Part shown: piece by piece, positions 48,285 through 59,773 of the stretch
Layout: each line of letters begins with the position of its first letter
How positions within the stretch are numbered: position 1 is the first letter of the stretch
Source: Neospora caninum Liverpool
Taxonomy: Eukaryota; Apicomplexa; Conoidasida; Eucoccidiorida; Sarcocystidae
Assembly: GCF_000208865.1 (NCBI RefSeq)
Contig: NC_018392.1
Location: forward strand, 2,903,348 to 2,967,347
Length of the DNA stretch: 64,000 nucleotides
Direction of reading: 5' to 3'
Position numbers and translations under genes: made by a program
The notes under the pieces: generated by a model
Databases searched by the model: none
What the model saw: only the letters and a program-made list of their open reading frames with translations
Told to the model about the DNA's origin: nothing

Positions 48285-51200
48285 TCAGAGAGGAACTGCG
48301 GTTCGAGGACTCGCGGTCTGAGGAACCCCGGCGTTGGCAAACGCCGCATGCAGTTCACGCATTTTCGCAACCATCGGGTGGGAAGGCGCGACGGAGCTCA
48401 GGCGTCTGCATCCACACAGTCTCAGAAAAAAGCAAGGTTTTTTCGTGACTTGCTCGAAGACGCGTCTCGACGACCCCAAACGCGAAGGGGCTCTGGAGGT
48501 TCCGCCTGTGTGTTGCCTCCTTATTTCGCCACAGCGGCTGTGCGACACTCTGCCTGACAGGCCATTTGCTTCCCCCCAAAGAACGCCTATCGGAGATGTA
48601 TTCGTCTGTAGACCGCAACGGATTTTCCACAGACTCACGCCCGCCTCCGGGGGGGTCAACGACGGTCGCCTGGGGCGTTCGTCATCCTTCACTCTACCGA
48701 CAGCCGTTCTCTCTGTCTCCTCGCACTTACTCGACGTAGAAATCCGCGTCCTGGTGCCTCTTCATGTTTCGACAGCAGCAAATCAAGTTTACCAACGTGT
48801 CCGAGTCTTGCGGAGCCTACACGCAAGACACCGGGAAAGAACGCAGCGAATGCCAAAGTGCACTGTTTTTCTCTTGTCAAGAAAAAAAGTGAGACCTGTC
48901 GCAAAGACGAGAAAGCGGTCGAAGGGAGGTCTTGCATGCTCAGAGAGCGACTCAAGGACACAGACAGCAAAGACGCTTCCAGGCTCCTCTTCCCTAACTC
49001 GAAGGTCATTTAGACAAGCGCTGCGGGAAAGCACTGAACGCCGATTCCGGGCGCACGCGGCCGCGCATGCGCTGGATCGCTCCTCCGAAGCGGTACCGGA
49101 GAAGCCCCTGCGCAGGAGAGAGGCCTCTGTGTCTGCGGGCCACCAGCCAGAGACTGGATGACGCCTCCGCCGCCGATGCATGCGGCTCAAAAGGAACGCT
49201 GTAAACGGGGGATCTGTACCAGAAATCGAATAGACTCATTCTGCGTGAAAACGAGAACAGCGGCCAAAGGGCCGAATGAAGAAAGGAGGAATCAACGTGA
49301 GGCGTCAGGTCGCATGCAGGCCGCAGAGCAACGGCGTGAGGATGCGGCATGCGTCGTGTTTCCATCTGCCTCGCGCGCACCTGCTGATAAGCCTTGAGGG
49401 CATCTTCGAAGGCAGAGTTCCAGTCCCTTCGTTGAATGTTTGCAGCTGCTTTCCCTGAGCACGAGAGAAACTAGAGAAGGGAGAAACGGATCGGTGCGAA
49501 GAATGCCACCCAAACGCAGGGGACGGAGTCTCACAGGCAAAGCTATGACTGCCTACACTTGCGCAGCGCGAGCCGTAGCCAGCAAAACAAAGTGGCTAAT
49601 GTCGCGCATACACGAGTGGGAAAAGGGACCGCGCATCTCGTCGCAGGGGGATCCTTTCTGTTCTTTGAATTACCGTTCAAAAGAAGTGACGAGACACACG
49701 GCTGGCCCGGCTGCTGACAGAGCATCTCGATGTCCCCGAGAGACAGGTACGCCTCCTGTGGATTGCCTCCAACTGAACACACAGACAGTTCGCGCGTCTC
49801 CACCTCTGGTGTATCTTTCATTTGATGCCTCGTGCCGTTCTCCTTTCGGCAATGGGCGACGCTGGAGTAGCTGGAGGACGACGCACGAACTGTCAAGAAA
49901 AACGGAGAAGCGAAAGCAAGGTTTTGCAGCTTCAGCCGAAACGTCCTGCCCTATCACCACCGTGTCAGTAGGAGAAAGACGCACGCGAAGGTGACTGACG
50001 GGAAAAGCAGCTTTGGCGTCATACGTTTCTCCCACGGTCTATATATATATATATATATATGCATGCAAGACGGTTGTGCAAGGATGCCTGTAAAGAAAGT
50101 GAACATCTTTACGTATTCTATGTTTACATGAATAGATGCCAATGTGGAGAATACACAGGCGCGTCCCTTGGGTGAACAGGGGTGTTTTTATGCATCGGCG
50201 GTTACACGACTGCCTCTTCGACATGCGACATCGGATCTCATCCTCTCACGACAGAGATCGCCATTTCAGAAGACTGCAGGCACACGTTGATCCAATGCCA
50301 AAAAGAACGCGTATGCGCCTCACGTGTGTCGACGAGAGCCGTTGCCAACTTGCTGAGAGGCGCGTCGTCATTTTGTGCAGCCTGGGGCGAGCGAAAAGGA
50401 AAGCGAAAAGACACCCTCACATCTCATCGATATGCGCGTTTGGACCTGGCGACTCCCCTGCTTGGAAAACGGATTTCTTCCCGACTTTGGCCGCCTTCCC
50501 GCAACCATGCAAAGACAGGGGCATGCATGAGAAACTATAGATTTCCAGTGCATGCAAAATCGCATATAGGTATACGTAAAGATATAAACGTGTAAAGCGA
50601 TACGCGCTGAGAGATGTATATTTATAGATTTATACAGATGCGCGGGAATAATACGTATACCTACCCACACACACGTACACGTGTGGAAATGCGTAACAAT
50701 ATGGACGCACAAGAACAGGCTCGCCATTTGTTTCTTCTGGGAGTGAGCAGCGTGTGTTTTCTTTTCTTCGAGCACATCTTCTGCGCGGTGGCTGAGAAAG
50801 CAGCGGCGACACTTTTGTGTTTTGCACGCTTGCGCAGCGGCTGTCACAGCTGCTTGTGAGTGAATGAACCCCCCCTCTCGCTCCTCACCACCTGGCGCGC
50901 CTCTTCTTCTGCCAAGTCCCCTCGGTTCATGAGGAGCAGAATCTGGAGCTTGAGGACTCGCCTGGAAAAAGGAAACAAGGCACACATGGAGGCGAAACGT
51001 GAAGGCAGACGGTTCAACCGTGGACACGCAAAACTGTTCTCAAGCTCTTTACAATTCCTATTTCGCTTCTTCCAGTTTCACATGCTTCTCGCGCTTCGAG
51101 CCTGCCGCAAGTGAAAAAGCGAGTGAAGTCTTTTGGAATTTCCGGTTGTTGCTTCACTGGCGTCCAGATACGGCTGCTCGCAGTCTCGTGAAAAAAGTTC

Positions 51201-52639
51201 GCGGACATTTCAAGGAGTTGGAGTTGAGAAGCGAACTGAAGAGCGTCGGAGAAATTGCCCAGCGCCGCCGCAGCCGAGGCGGCGAAGAAAACGGAGAACG
51301 TGTTCGCTTGCTCCTGCATCAGGGCGCGGAGTTGGTGGTACAGGGTCAGCTGCTCTTGCGAAGACGTCTGAAAGAAAAGCACAAAACCAGCAGAGAACCC
51401 TAGCGAGAGAGAAAGAGGGGAGACAAAGAGAGAGTGGCAGAGAGAGACCCACACAGGTACACACAGAGATCGCTGGGCTCAGTTCTCCACATGGAGAGCG
51501 GTGCATTTCCACACGCTCACGTATGCACATGTACATACACACCACACACGTAGCCATCGAAAGCAGGAGACCGGGTGACGTGGATGAAGGAGTAGGCTGC
51601 TCATTGAAAGACAGCGAGGAGAGACGCGCCCGTGACAGCGGTGGTCGAGTTGCCAGCCGGAGAGTTTGAAGGTGAAGCAATCGCCTCGCGTTGAAGAGGA
51701 AAAGCACGATTCACAATGCCGGCGTGGAGCGTGTGTCGAGGCGGGGAAGCGCCTCTGCAGGCCTCGTTCCTCGCTCTCTACAGTCGGGCCTCCACAGCAC
51801 GCGGTACGCGAGATGGGAAGTCGGACGGTTGCAGCGAGTGCTTACCGCAGCAAGGAACTGCGTGTACACTGCGAGACTGCGCAGGAACGGATTTGGACTC
51901 GCGCTCATCGCTCGGATCTCATTGGGGTTCACGTTCCCTTGCATCTGGCGACTCTGCATCAGGCGGCAAGCGTAAAGCATTCCTTCTTTTTCTTGCTGGG
52001 CGAGCGTCCCGGTCACGTGTGTCGCGCCGCAACGCGCGATGCACAGGTCGTAGAGGCCGACGTAGTACAGAGCTCGACACTGCAGAGAAGCAAAGTCGCC
52101 AGAGAAGGGAATAGCGCGACAGTGAAGAAACTCGAAACATACACTCCACCCAGACAGGCCTAGTCTTCGATATATATATATATATATATATGTAGGATTC
52201 GATACTTGGGTGGAGCGTCGAGCATTTGCCTATATGAGTCATTGCCCCGAAGCAGAGCAGAGGAGAGTTGCATTTCCCGTCTGCAGTTTTTGCGAGAGTG
52301 GAGCTGCAGGAGAGAGAGCAGAGCTCGCGCTCTGGGGCTCTTTGAGACACGGGACAGAGAGGTAAACACGCGGTTTCCAGATTTTGAGCGAGGGACGGCG
52401 GGTGGCTGAAGGAACACGAAGATCCAGGAGACTGGAGCGAGTACAATGAATCAAGAGGACACCGGAACACAGCATCGAGCATGGGGTCAGGCCTTAGATC
52501 TATCCATAAACATGTACAGTTACATTATTGCTGCAAGAATGTCGATGGACAGGGATGTGCACACTGCATAGGAATGAGCATCCACTTTGGTCTGTAAAAC
52601 CTTTAATGTCCTCACTTGAGAAAGTTCATCTTCTTCCAT
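48285..52639 (-). CDS. COPE: Coatomer subunit epsilon (epsilon-COP), 9 exons, 309 aa
   Basis: TPR-like helical subunit that stabilises alpha-COP in the COPI coat for Golgi-to-ER transport. Exons on the minus strand are 52639-52616, 52079-51846, 51367-51207, 50961-50889, 50381-50324, 49772-49674, 49454-49381, 48816-48731 and 48405-48285; phases agree throughout and the total is 310 codons (human 308 aa). The first exon is only eight codons (MEEDELSQ). Family-like stretches follow in order: ALYYVGLYDLC, NPFLRSLAVYTQFLAA, TFSVFFAASAAAALGNFSDA, LQILLLMNRGDLAEEEA, LSKLATALVD, GGNPQEAYLSL, SSLLLNGKAAANIQRRDW, SDTLVNLICC and APSHPMVAKMRELHAAF. Exon 3 uses a weak donor (gtccgc), supported by phase and homology. 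The start lies in cacaATGg, a good context. It is the same strand as cactin, with separate transcription units about 2.5 kb apart. Confidence 0.93.
50041..50060. repeat. (TA)n microsatellite in epsilon-COP intron 5
   Basis: Perfect TA run of about 20 bases. Confidence 0.9.
52169..52192. repeat. (TA)n microsatellite in epsilon-COP intron 1
   Basis: Perfect TA run of about 23 bases. Confidence 0.9.
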
Positions 52640-55600
52640 TGTGCAGACAAGATGTGAAGAAAAAGTTCAGAAAAGGTCACAGCCTGCGTTCAGGACGGCG
52701 AGGAAAAAGGCGAGCGTTCGGAGCCCCAGCAAAAATCTGTTCGAAGAGCCTCCGTCCAATCTCAGAATCAGAGGGAGCAGCAAAAACCTTTACACATGTT
52801 TGGTGGACGAAGTGAGTCAGTGTGTCGAGAGAAATCGAGGAGTTCGAGAGGGTCACGTTTCGTCCGACGGCCCTCCAATCACGAGGAAATCTTCGAAGAC
52901 GACGAAAGATGAGCTCCGCGAAGGCCGGTGAATGCCTGAATTCGACGAGGCGTTTAAGGAAATATATGAAGCCTGCCGAAGACAAACAAACGTTCAAGAA
53001 TGGGAGGCTGAGGCAGTTTTTGAGGAATGCTGCTGGCAGCGAGAAGATCGAGAGAAAATTCAGTTGCATGCAACACCAAAACCTTGGCGCGCTCGTCAGG
53101 ACGCCCCGTGTATGCGTCACAGCAGATATGGCTGGAGGTCTTCGCCGGCACGAAATTGCAATCTATCCTTTGTAGAAAGTGAAAAGCCAGCTCTTTGGTC
53201 ACGTATTTGTCTCGTTTTGTTTGAGGAGCATGTCTTGTCCTAGAATATGCAGGCCTACTCGGAGACAAGAAGCCGTGCTGCTGGTGTGTGAACCCGTACA
53301 GTAGGTAGCCGGACACAATGGACAGCCTGTAGTTCGCCAGAAGGAAAGAAGGAAGTGGTTTGCTTTCTTCACTGAAAAAGAGAGGCCTACCTAGCGCAAG
53401 TATCGCGCCTCCACAGCGAGAGGGAGTCTCCTTTCTTCAATATCAAACGTACACGTGGGCGACAGGGATCTCCACTAGGTCTCTTGTTTCTGCGCGAAGG
53501 AACAAACCTTGTGGTCTTTTTCCTGTGCGTGCCGTCTTCGTTCGGGAAAGAGCCTCCTCTGGCCTGGCATGCATGTACCCTAAAAGAGGAACTTCTTGTT
53601 TTGTCATTTCCCTCTAGAGTCGAGTTCACGATTAGTGGGCATGGCCTCCTACTGCTGTGCGCCTGCTTCGGGGGAGGAAATGAGAACGTGTCTTCACACG
53701 AAAGCTTCTGATAGCCGACCACTCCTGAACTCCTGGTTGTCTGTTTAGAAGCAGCCTTGTTCGAATGGTTCTTCTGGATCGTGAGGGCAAAAAGCTCACG
53801 TCTTTCCCTCACCGGCCGACGCCTTCGGGATTTACACTCTTGAAGGTGCGTGTGCAGGGAGACGGTTCGTGATGTCTTCCTTTCTGTCTGAGCCTGAACG
53901 GCCGGCACCATATGTGTGCATCCAGAAGGAATCAAAGCGCTCTTTTGTTGTTCTTCACAAAGGCGACATGTATTGTTATCACATTATAAGCAGACATGTC
54001 GGTGTGAGCGAGTGGCAGCATGTATGCCTTACACTCTTGTGGCTTTGGGGGCCGCAGTTCGTGGTGTTTGCGTGCGTATGTCGTGATTCCACGCTCGCTA
54101 TTTTGGAGCAGGTAAGGGCTACTTCACTGTAAGGCTGAACAGAGAAAATTGCGCCTCCAAGGTGCTTTCGTGTGGTGGAGTCGGTATGCACAGTCAGGGG
54201 CCAACACACAATGGAGCAGAGACACGTCACTCGAATCGTAGGAAAAATCGTCCACTCGTGTCGTTCTGGTCATCCAGTCACTGTCATTGGTCGATGGCGT
54301 CACATGATGATTCCCGCACACGCTTCAAAAGGCGTTGCACGAACGAATGCCGCCGCTGGAGACGGAAATCGGCTGAGAACCAAACTCACATCCGAAGAGC
54401 AGCCCTCATCACTAATCTGGACAAAACATGGGTGATTTTTAGATATACATTTCTATGTACATCTCCGCCCCCGCATTTAGGAAATTCAGAAATGTTCCGT
54501 GTGTTATCTTCCATTAGGGCGGAAGCGGCAGTTCCGGCTGCAGGCACACACGACCACGTTCCATCTCTTCACAGACTGCGCTTCCGTGTGAAGAGATGGA
54601 ATTCTGGGACTTGCTGTCGCGCACCAAAAACCGTTGGATGAGGACCGCACACTTACGACAGTCTCTCTATCATGAACTGAGTATTAGCCCTCAATTCCAC
54701 CCTTGAATACTCTATCGGTGTAGAGGATTGCAGAGGATCCCGCGTTCCTAGCTTTCCTCGTGGATGAATGCTTGAGTAACAAATTAAAAGCTCTCTAAGC
54801 GAGCAAGCGACTGTTGACCTGTTTTTTCTAGAATTCTGTCTTGGTAAGATACTTTAGAGAAGGCCCTCTTCTCACCTCAACCACGCTGCTTTGCCATCAC
54901 GCATTTGACCGTGCTGAAGGAGAGCACGGACGTCGCGGCTTTCACGGTAGAGCCACACTCTACCCTGAGCGGCGTGCATCTCGCTCTGGAACTAACCACA
55001 GGACATTCGCGTTGTAACAATGGGTGCTTTCCGATATCAACAAATGCCTGTCAGCTTTTCCATGCCGTGTGTCGTCTCCCTTTCGTGGTTGTTTCGACAC
55101 CTTCGGACACGCGACCCGGCGATCGGCGGCGCTCAGGCACAGGGTTACACCCCGAGAGGCATGCCGTGCCGTGTGTGGAGAGACACAGCTGTCTACATGC
55201 TATTGAAATTATGTCTGCCATCTTTTCAGTATGGTAATGACCGTTTTTCTCGCAACTCACTGACGGGTAAGGATCAGCCTCTATCGAGTCAGTCTTGGCC
55301 CCCCCACGATGCCAGTGTGCAATGGTTACACCCCTGGCTAGCGAACGGTGGAACCGACATTTCTCCTGGACATTGCACCGACTTGCTCCACCGAAATTGA
55401 AACTCTGTGCTCCTTTCTGTGGGGGAAAAGTGCCTTTTTTCAAGGCGAGCGCCCGTAAATGGCGTCACCAGGAGCAGCCACTGCCAACTCTTTTGCGATG
55501 GAGCAGTATTTTGCCTCACGGCATCGCTTTCCTCTCGCCTCCATGAGGGCAGCACACGGCACCGTCCGGTGTCGCGAAGGCGGTTTACGTGCATGTGGCC

Positions 55601-56224
55601 TGATGAATTCGACAAAGTTCACAGGAACGTGTTGCCTTAACCACCAGGTCAAGAGTTTAACTCGGTTGACACGTGGTCTCCGAGGACTTCCGACCGTGTT
55701 AACTTCCTGCTCAAGCTAGGACTGTCTTTTTTTCCCGTCGTGTTTTCATGACAGTCAGCGTCGAGCGAAGGTATCAAGCGGACCCACATAAGCCGGGCAC
55801 CGTGCGGTTTTCCTCTGCACAGGCCTGTGTGTATCTGCCCGTAAATTTGACAGATGCTGCGGGTAACATTGGGGCTTTCCGCATTCTTCCTGCATGATGC
55901 TTCAGGAGCTGTCCTCCTTCCAAGGCCCGCATTCGTCTGTTTCGTACAACCGTGAATGGGTCCACATACGCCGCAGGTGTTACCGGCAGTGCAGGTGCGT
56001 GTGGGTGATGTGGCCCCCCGGAAGACTTCCGAAGAAACGCTTGGGGTTTGTGAAATGAAGAAGAATTTATTCTTCTTAAAACAAAGTTCTAAAAAGCAAC
56101 CGAAAGGAATTTCAGGTGTGCAACTCGGGTTTCCGACATCTGCGGGAGCATTGCAGAGAGGGGAGCGGAGGAGCTGAACCGCCGAGCTAACTGTGCGGCT
56201 GCTCGATTTTCCACCGCGACATTG
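52640..56224. other. Divergent upstream region between epsilon-COP and the DA1-like gene
   Basis: Presumed to hold both promoters. Minus-strand frames at 52677-53316 adjoin epsilon-COP and are probably leader; no domain was seen. From about 53.9 kb the DNA becomes AT-richer. A TGCATGCA motif lies at 53065. An inverted match of about 14 bases (ttccatctcttcac against its complement) occurs near 54559-54602 with an 18-base gap. Confidence 0.45.
53065..53072. promoter_or_regulatory. TGCATGCA motif upstream of epsilon-COP
   Basis: Palindromic YGCATGCR match about 430 bases before the epsilon-COP ATG on the minus strand. Role inferred. Confidence 0.35.
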
Positions 56225-57988
56225 ATGGCTTCTGTGCAAGCGCAGCGAAAGGGGGAGCTTTACCCCATTTTGAGGTCTTCTACTGATGCACGTGCTCAGC
56301 CAAATGCGACATTGAGGACGGCAGTGTCTCAGTCATCTACTGCGCGCCCTTCATCTTACAACAACGGCGGCGGACCTCTGTCACGGATTCTGCGTCCCGG
56401 TGGGCAACTAAATGGCAGTTGGCAGTCCAGAAACACGCTACCTAGGCACCGGGGGGGTGATTTGCGTCAGAAAGAACATATGTACCAAAGCAAGGAAGCA
56501 CTAAGGGACGGTGGCAACAAACAGGGTAACGCCCACGTTCAAAACTTGTGGAAAGCGGGCCAACCCAGTTCTATCCCGCGGACCGTAGCAATGACGCCAA
56601 GCAAGCCTGGTTCGCAGTCGACCAGCTATGCAAAATCACAAAAGGGGTTGGACGCTACTCACAGTCTCGCTCTTCGCAGACTGAGGGTGAGTGCAGGACA
56701 TCCTACGGTTGCAGAGGCGTCACCTGCTGGAGCAATCAAGCCTTCTCTAGGTACGTCGTGCCCATTGAAATGCACATTCTGCGGGGCGGAACTGCTGACG
56801 CGAAAATATTTCGCATCAGCGTGGCCTGAGTTCATCATGTGCGCCAAGTGCAAGGATGGGCTGCCCACGTGTCACGTGTGCCACCGCAAGGCAGCTCATG
56901 CAGAGCACACAGACATCTGCTGGCTTCCGAGCAAGTTTGTGGGAAACAAGGAGTCATCGACGACGACAGGACTTACTGACCAAGAAAACCGAAGGACTTT
57001 ATCCGGGGGTTGTCACAGGCCACCGGCTAGTATCGGGGGCCTCAATCTTTGCAGTGAGTGTGTCTTGTTATTCCCCGTGGTTGAGGACAAGCAAGTCAAC
57101 CGACTGTTCAAAGAGGCAGTCACGATTCTACGCAAGGAGGCAAGCATTTCTTTCGACGATAGTCGTGTATTCCATCAGAGTAGACTGGTCGAACCGGCCA
57201 CTGCATCTGGACTGGCTGACAAGAACGGATGCGGGGGATTCCCGTTCCCAGTTCATGCGGTGGATCTGGCATCTCTCAAGACGTCGATATACGCGAAACA
57301 CTCACTTCACGGCGGACACACCACGTTTGGGCGATGCGAAACGTTGGAAATAATCGAGAGGCAGACAAACCCCCCACTGGTCTCCAGAATGCGTGCAGTG
57401 AGGCAGATATTGGTGGCCAAGGGTTTGCCAGAGAGTGTTTTCTTGGCGCATTTAGCCCACGAGTTAATGCATGCGTTCCTCTGGTGCTCAAGTAACGGAG
57501 GACACGCCACACCTTCCATTGACCTTGCAGTGGAGGAGGGTCTGTGTAATGTGATTGCTGCTCGAGTGTTGGAGCTTCGAGATGCCCAGTTGGCGTCGAG
57601 CGAAAAGCGTAGTCTCGTGGGTGAACAGAGCTGTACAGCTCGTGCTGGTAGACAGTCGGACGTGAGTCACGCTCAGGAATCAGGAAAGCGGTCACGTACT
57701 TCTCATCTGACCTCTTCAGAGGCGGCAGCAAATGTAGCGCTGATCGCTTACGAGAGGAAGGTCATTGCGGTGCGCCTGTCAATGATGTCAGAGGATAAGG
57801 ACAAAATATACGGTGATGGGTATCGAGCTGTCAGGAGGGCTGTCGAAGCACTTGGTATCAAAAGGGCCCTTCAGTTGGTGCGTACGGCAGGCAGTTCTCT
57901 CGAAATGTTCAAAAGGGCTGTCTTTGGCTCATCAATTCTAGCGCAGACGCACAACATTGCGGAGGTGGCGTGTTCAAGGGCTTGCTAA
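56225..57988 (+). CDS. DA1-like LIM/zinc peptidase, intronless, 587 aa
   Basis: Homologous to plant DA1-family proteins, ubiquitin-activated peptidases that limit organ growth. The N-terminal ~175 residues are basic, low-complexity and unlike DA1 (no ubiquitin-interacting motif seen). A cysteine-rich LIM-like region follows: CTFCGAELL, CAKCKDGLPTCHVCHRKAAH and a third cysteine pair before LCSECVLLFP. The peptidase domain shows RMRAVRQILVAKGLP, then HELMH (412-416, an HExxH zincin motif) and VEEGLCNVIAARVLEL, where E437/E438 match the DA1 EEG motif. The conserved tail YGDGYRAVRRAVEALG matches the plant YGDGFRAG block. All predicted metal and catalytic residues are present. It is a single exon among intron-rich neighbours. 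The first ATG is used; the codon just before it is TTG. The substrate in this organism is unknown. Confidence 0.85.
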   Translation: MASVQAQRKGELYPILRSSTDARAQPNATLRTAVSQSSTARPSSYNNGGGPLSRILRPGGQLNGSWQSRNTLPRHRGGDLRQKEHMYQSKEALRDGGNKQGNAHVQNLWKAGQPSSIPRTVAMTPSKPGSQSTSYAKSQKGLDATHSLALRRLRVSAGHPTVAEASPAGAIKPSLGTSCPLKCTFCGAELLTRKYFASAWPEFIMCAKCKDGLPTCHVCHRKAAHAEHTDICWLPSKFVGNKESSTTTGLTDQENRRTLSGGCHRPPASIGGLNLCSECVLLFPVVEDKQVNRLFKEAVTILRKEASISFDDSRVFHQSRLVEPATASGLADKNGCGGFPFPVHAVDLASLKTSIYAKHSLHGGHTTFGRCETLEIIERQTNPPLVSRMRAVRQILVAKGLPESVFLAHLAHELMHAFLWCSSNGGHATPSIDLAVEEGLCNVIAARVLELRDAQLASSEKRSLVGEQSCTARAGRQSDVSHAQESGKRSRTSHLTSSEAAANVALIAYERKVIAVRLSMMSEDKDKIYGDGYRAVRRAVEALGIKRALQLVRTAGSSLEMFKRAVFGSSILAQTHNIAEVACSRAC

Positions 57989-59773
57989 AGGGGGCTGTTT
58001 GATGAAGCGAGTGATGTCGCCAGTGGGTCCCTGTGCAGTAGTATTTGTTCTCCTTCCTTGTAACGAGCAACACAGGAGCGATACGCTTCTACAAGCATCC
58101 ACGATTAAGTCGACACGTACTTATATGTGAATTATATACAGTCATATTGCAGGTTTTTTTACAAGGCTTCCGGTGCGTTTGACGTCGAGTTCACGACGAG
58201 AAGGAACCGCCGTTCATGCACAATCAGTGCATCGACTTTTATTACCCGTCCCGTGAACGGCCGTTGGCAATGTGTTGCTGTGCCTATTCCCCTGTTGGTT
58301 TTTTGAAATGTGAATATCCGGGGGAAATTGTGGGTATGTGTGTAGTGGAAAGTGAACACCCCACATGTTGTTGATGCGTGTGCTCGCCCTCAAGATGGAC
58401 GATCCCCTCTGAGAGAACTGAATGACTCCCGCAGTTGCACGACCGATTTCAGGTTGCTCGATGTAAAACGCTTTGCGATCGTTAAGCATTGTCACTGGTC
58501 AGACACCAGAATCACTGGAACAGGTTGCAAAAGAGATGCAGCTGGAACACGGTGCATCCTGCAGCGGAGAGGCCCACACATTTAACGGTCTTGAGTCCTT
58601 GCTGGTTCTAGGTCCACGGAATAGTCATTCTCTGCATCAGCGGAAGTACAGTGGCACAGAAAATCATGTGGCGCCCTCTAGCGTATAGCTAGAATCAGAG
58701 GACGTACGGACCTGCTGGAATTGCCGTTAACTTGCCCCGCCGCTCGGCGCCCCTGTATGCCAAAAAGCTGGCTCCCAGCTTGCAGAACGTGGTGTGCGTT
58801 TGTTTGCAGTAGAGGAGGAGAGCTTGCCTGTGCGTCAAAGGCTACCGCTCGAAGAGAAACGTCAGAAAGACAGCGTACCCGCTGTCTCACAAAAGTGATT
58901 AAAACAGAGAATCGCCTCCAAATAGGTTGAATACGCATGCATACACGGCGAATGAGTAGAGAAGTTGGACATCAGTGTTTCATGCAACATTCTATCCGCT
59001 GCCGAACCTGTCATCCGACGCAGCGAGAGCACCTCTCTCCTCACTGGTCCTTCCCCACTGAAATTGCAAAGAATTGCTAGTTTTTTGCCTATTTCATCGA
59101 GGTGTTTTGTGGTCGACATCCTGTCGAGCAGAAACTTCGATAGTCTCGAGGCAAAAGAAATGCGGATTTAGAAAAATGGTCTCCACACCGTCTCGAGGAG
59201 TCAATGGGGGCAGCTTCAAACTCTACCCCAAAGCGCGGTGGCAGCGTGAATGGCTTTCTCTAGCTCCTCTTACCTCCTTTTCCGTTTTTGAAGTGGATGC
59301 GAATCGATTGAAAAGATTTCCTTTCCGTGATCTTCACGAAAGTTCCCTTTTCACCGGGAAACAAACGTACTCCCAGTGAGAGCAGGACACCGGTGTGTGT
59401 GCGGATTCAAACGGTTTAGTCGTAGTTGTGGTCATCCATTTCAAGAGCCTGAGTTTTTGCTGTTTTGCGGTAACCGAAGAATGGACAGACTGCTTGTCTA
59501 AGACGTGCTGTCTCGGGCGTTCAGTCGGTTTCCGCTTCGGTGGTCTTCGGTCCCCTTCCAGTCTTCTTGGATGTACGGGACGTCTCATGAGGTACATTCG
59601 CGATACTCCCGTTCGCGGCGTGTGCCTGTCACGATGATCATGGGGATCAACTAGCATTTAACTATTTCCTTACCTGTGTTAGTTGATTACTGTTAGCATG
59701 CCTCTCAAAAGGGATATGCGTCCTGTGGAGACAGGTTTCTTCTCAGAAATACAGATTTCCGCCGCATCACACG
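57989..59773. other. Intergenic region upstream of the dioxygenase gene
   Basis: No gene is supported. A CGCATGCA motif occurs at 58934. Short open frames on both strands have no domains. Confidence 0.5.
58934..58941 (+). promoter_or_regulatory. CGCATGCA motif upstream of the dioxygenase gene
   Basis: YGCATGCR match about 840 bases before the proposed ATG. Role inferred. Confidence 0.25.

Noticed and set aside
52954..53316. Minus-strand ORF of 120 codons upstream of epsilon-COP
   Set aside because: The epsilon-COP start is explained by the eight-codon exon at 52639-52616, and this frame has no domain or phase link to it.
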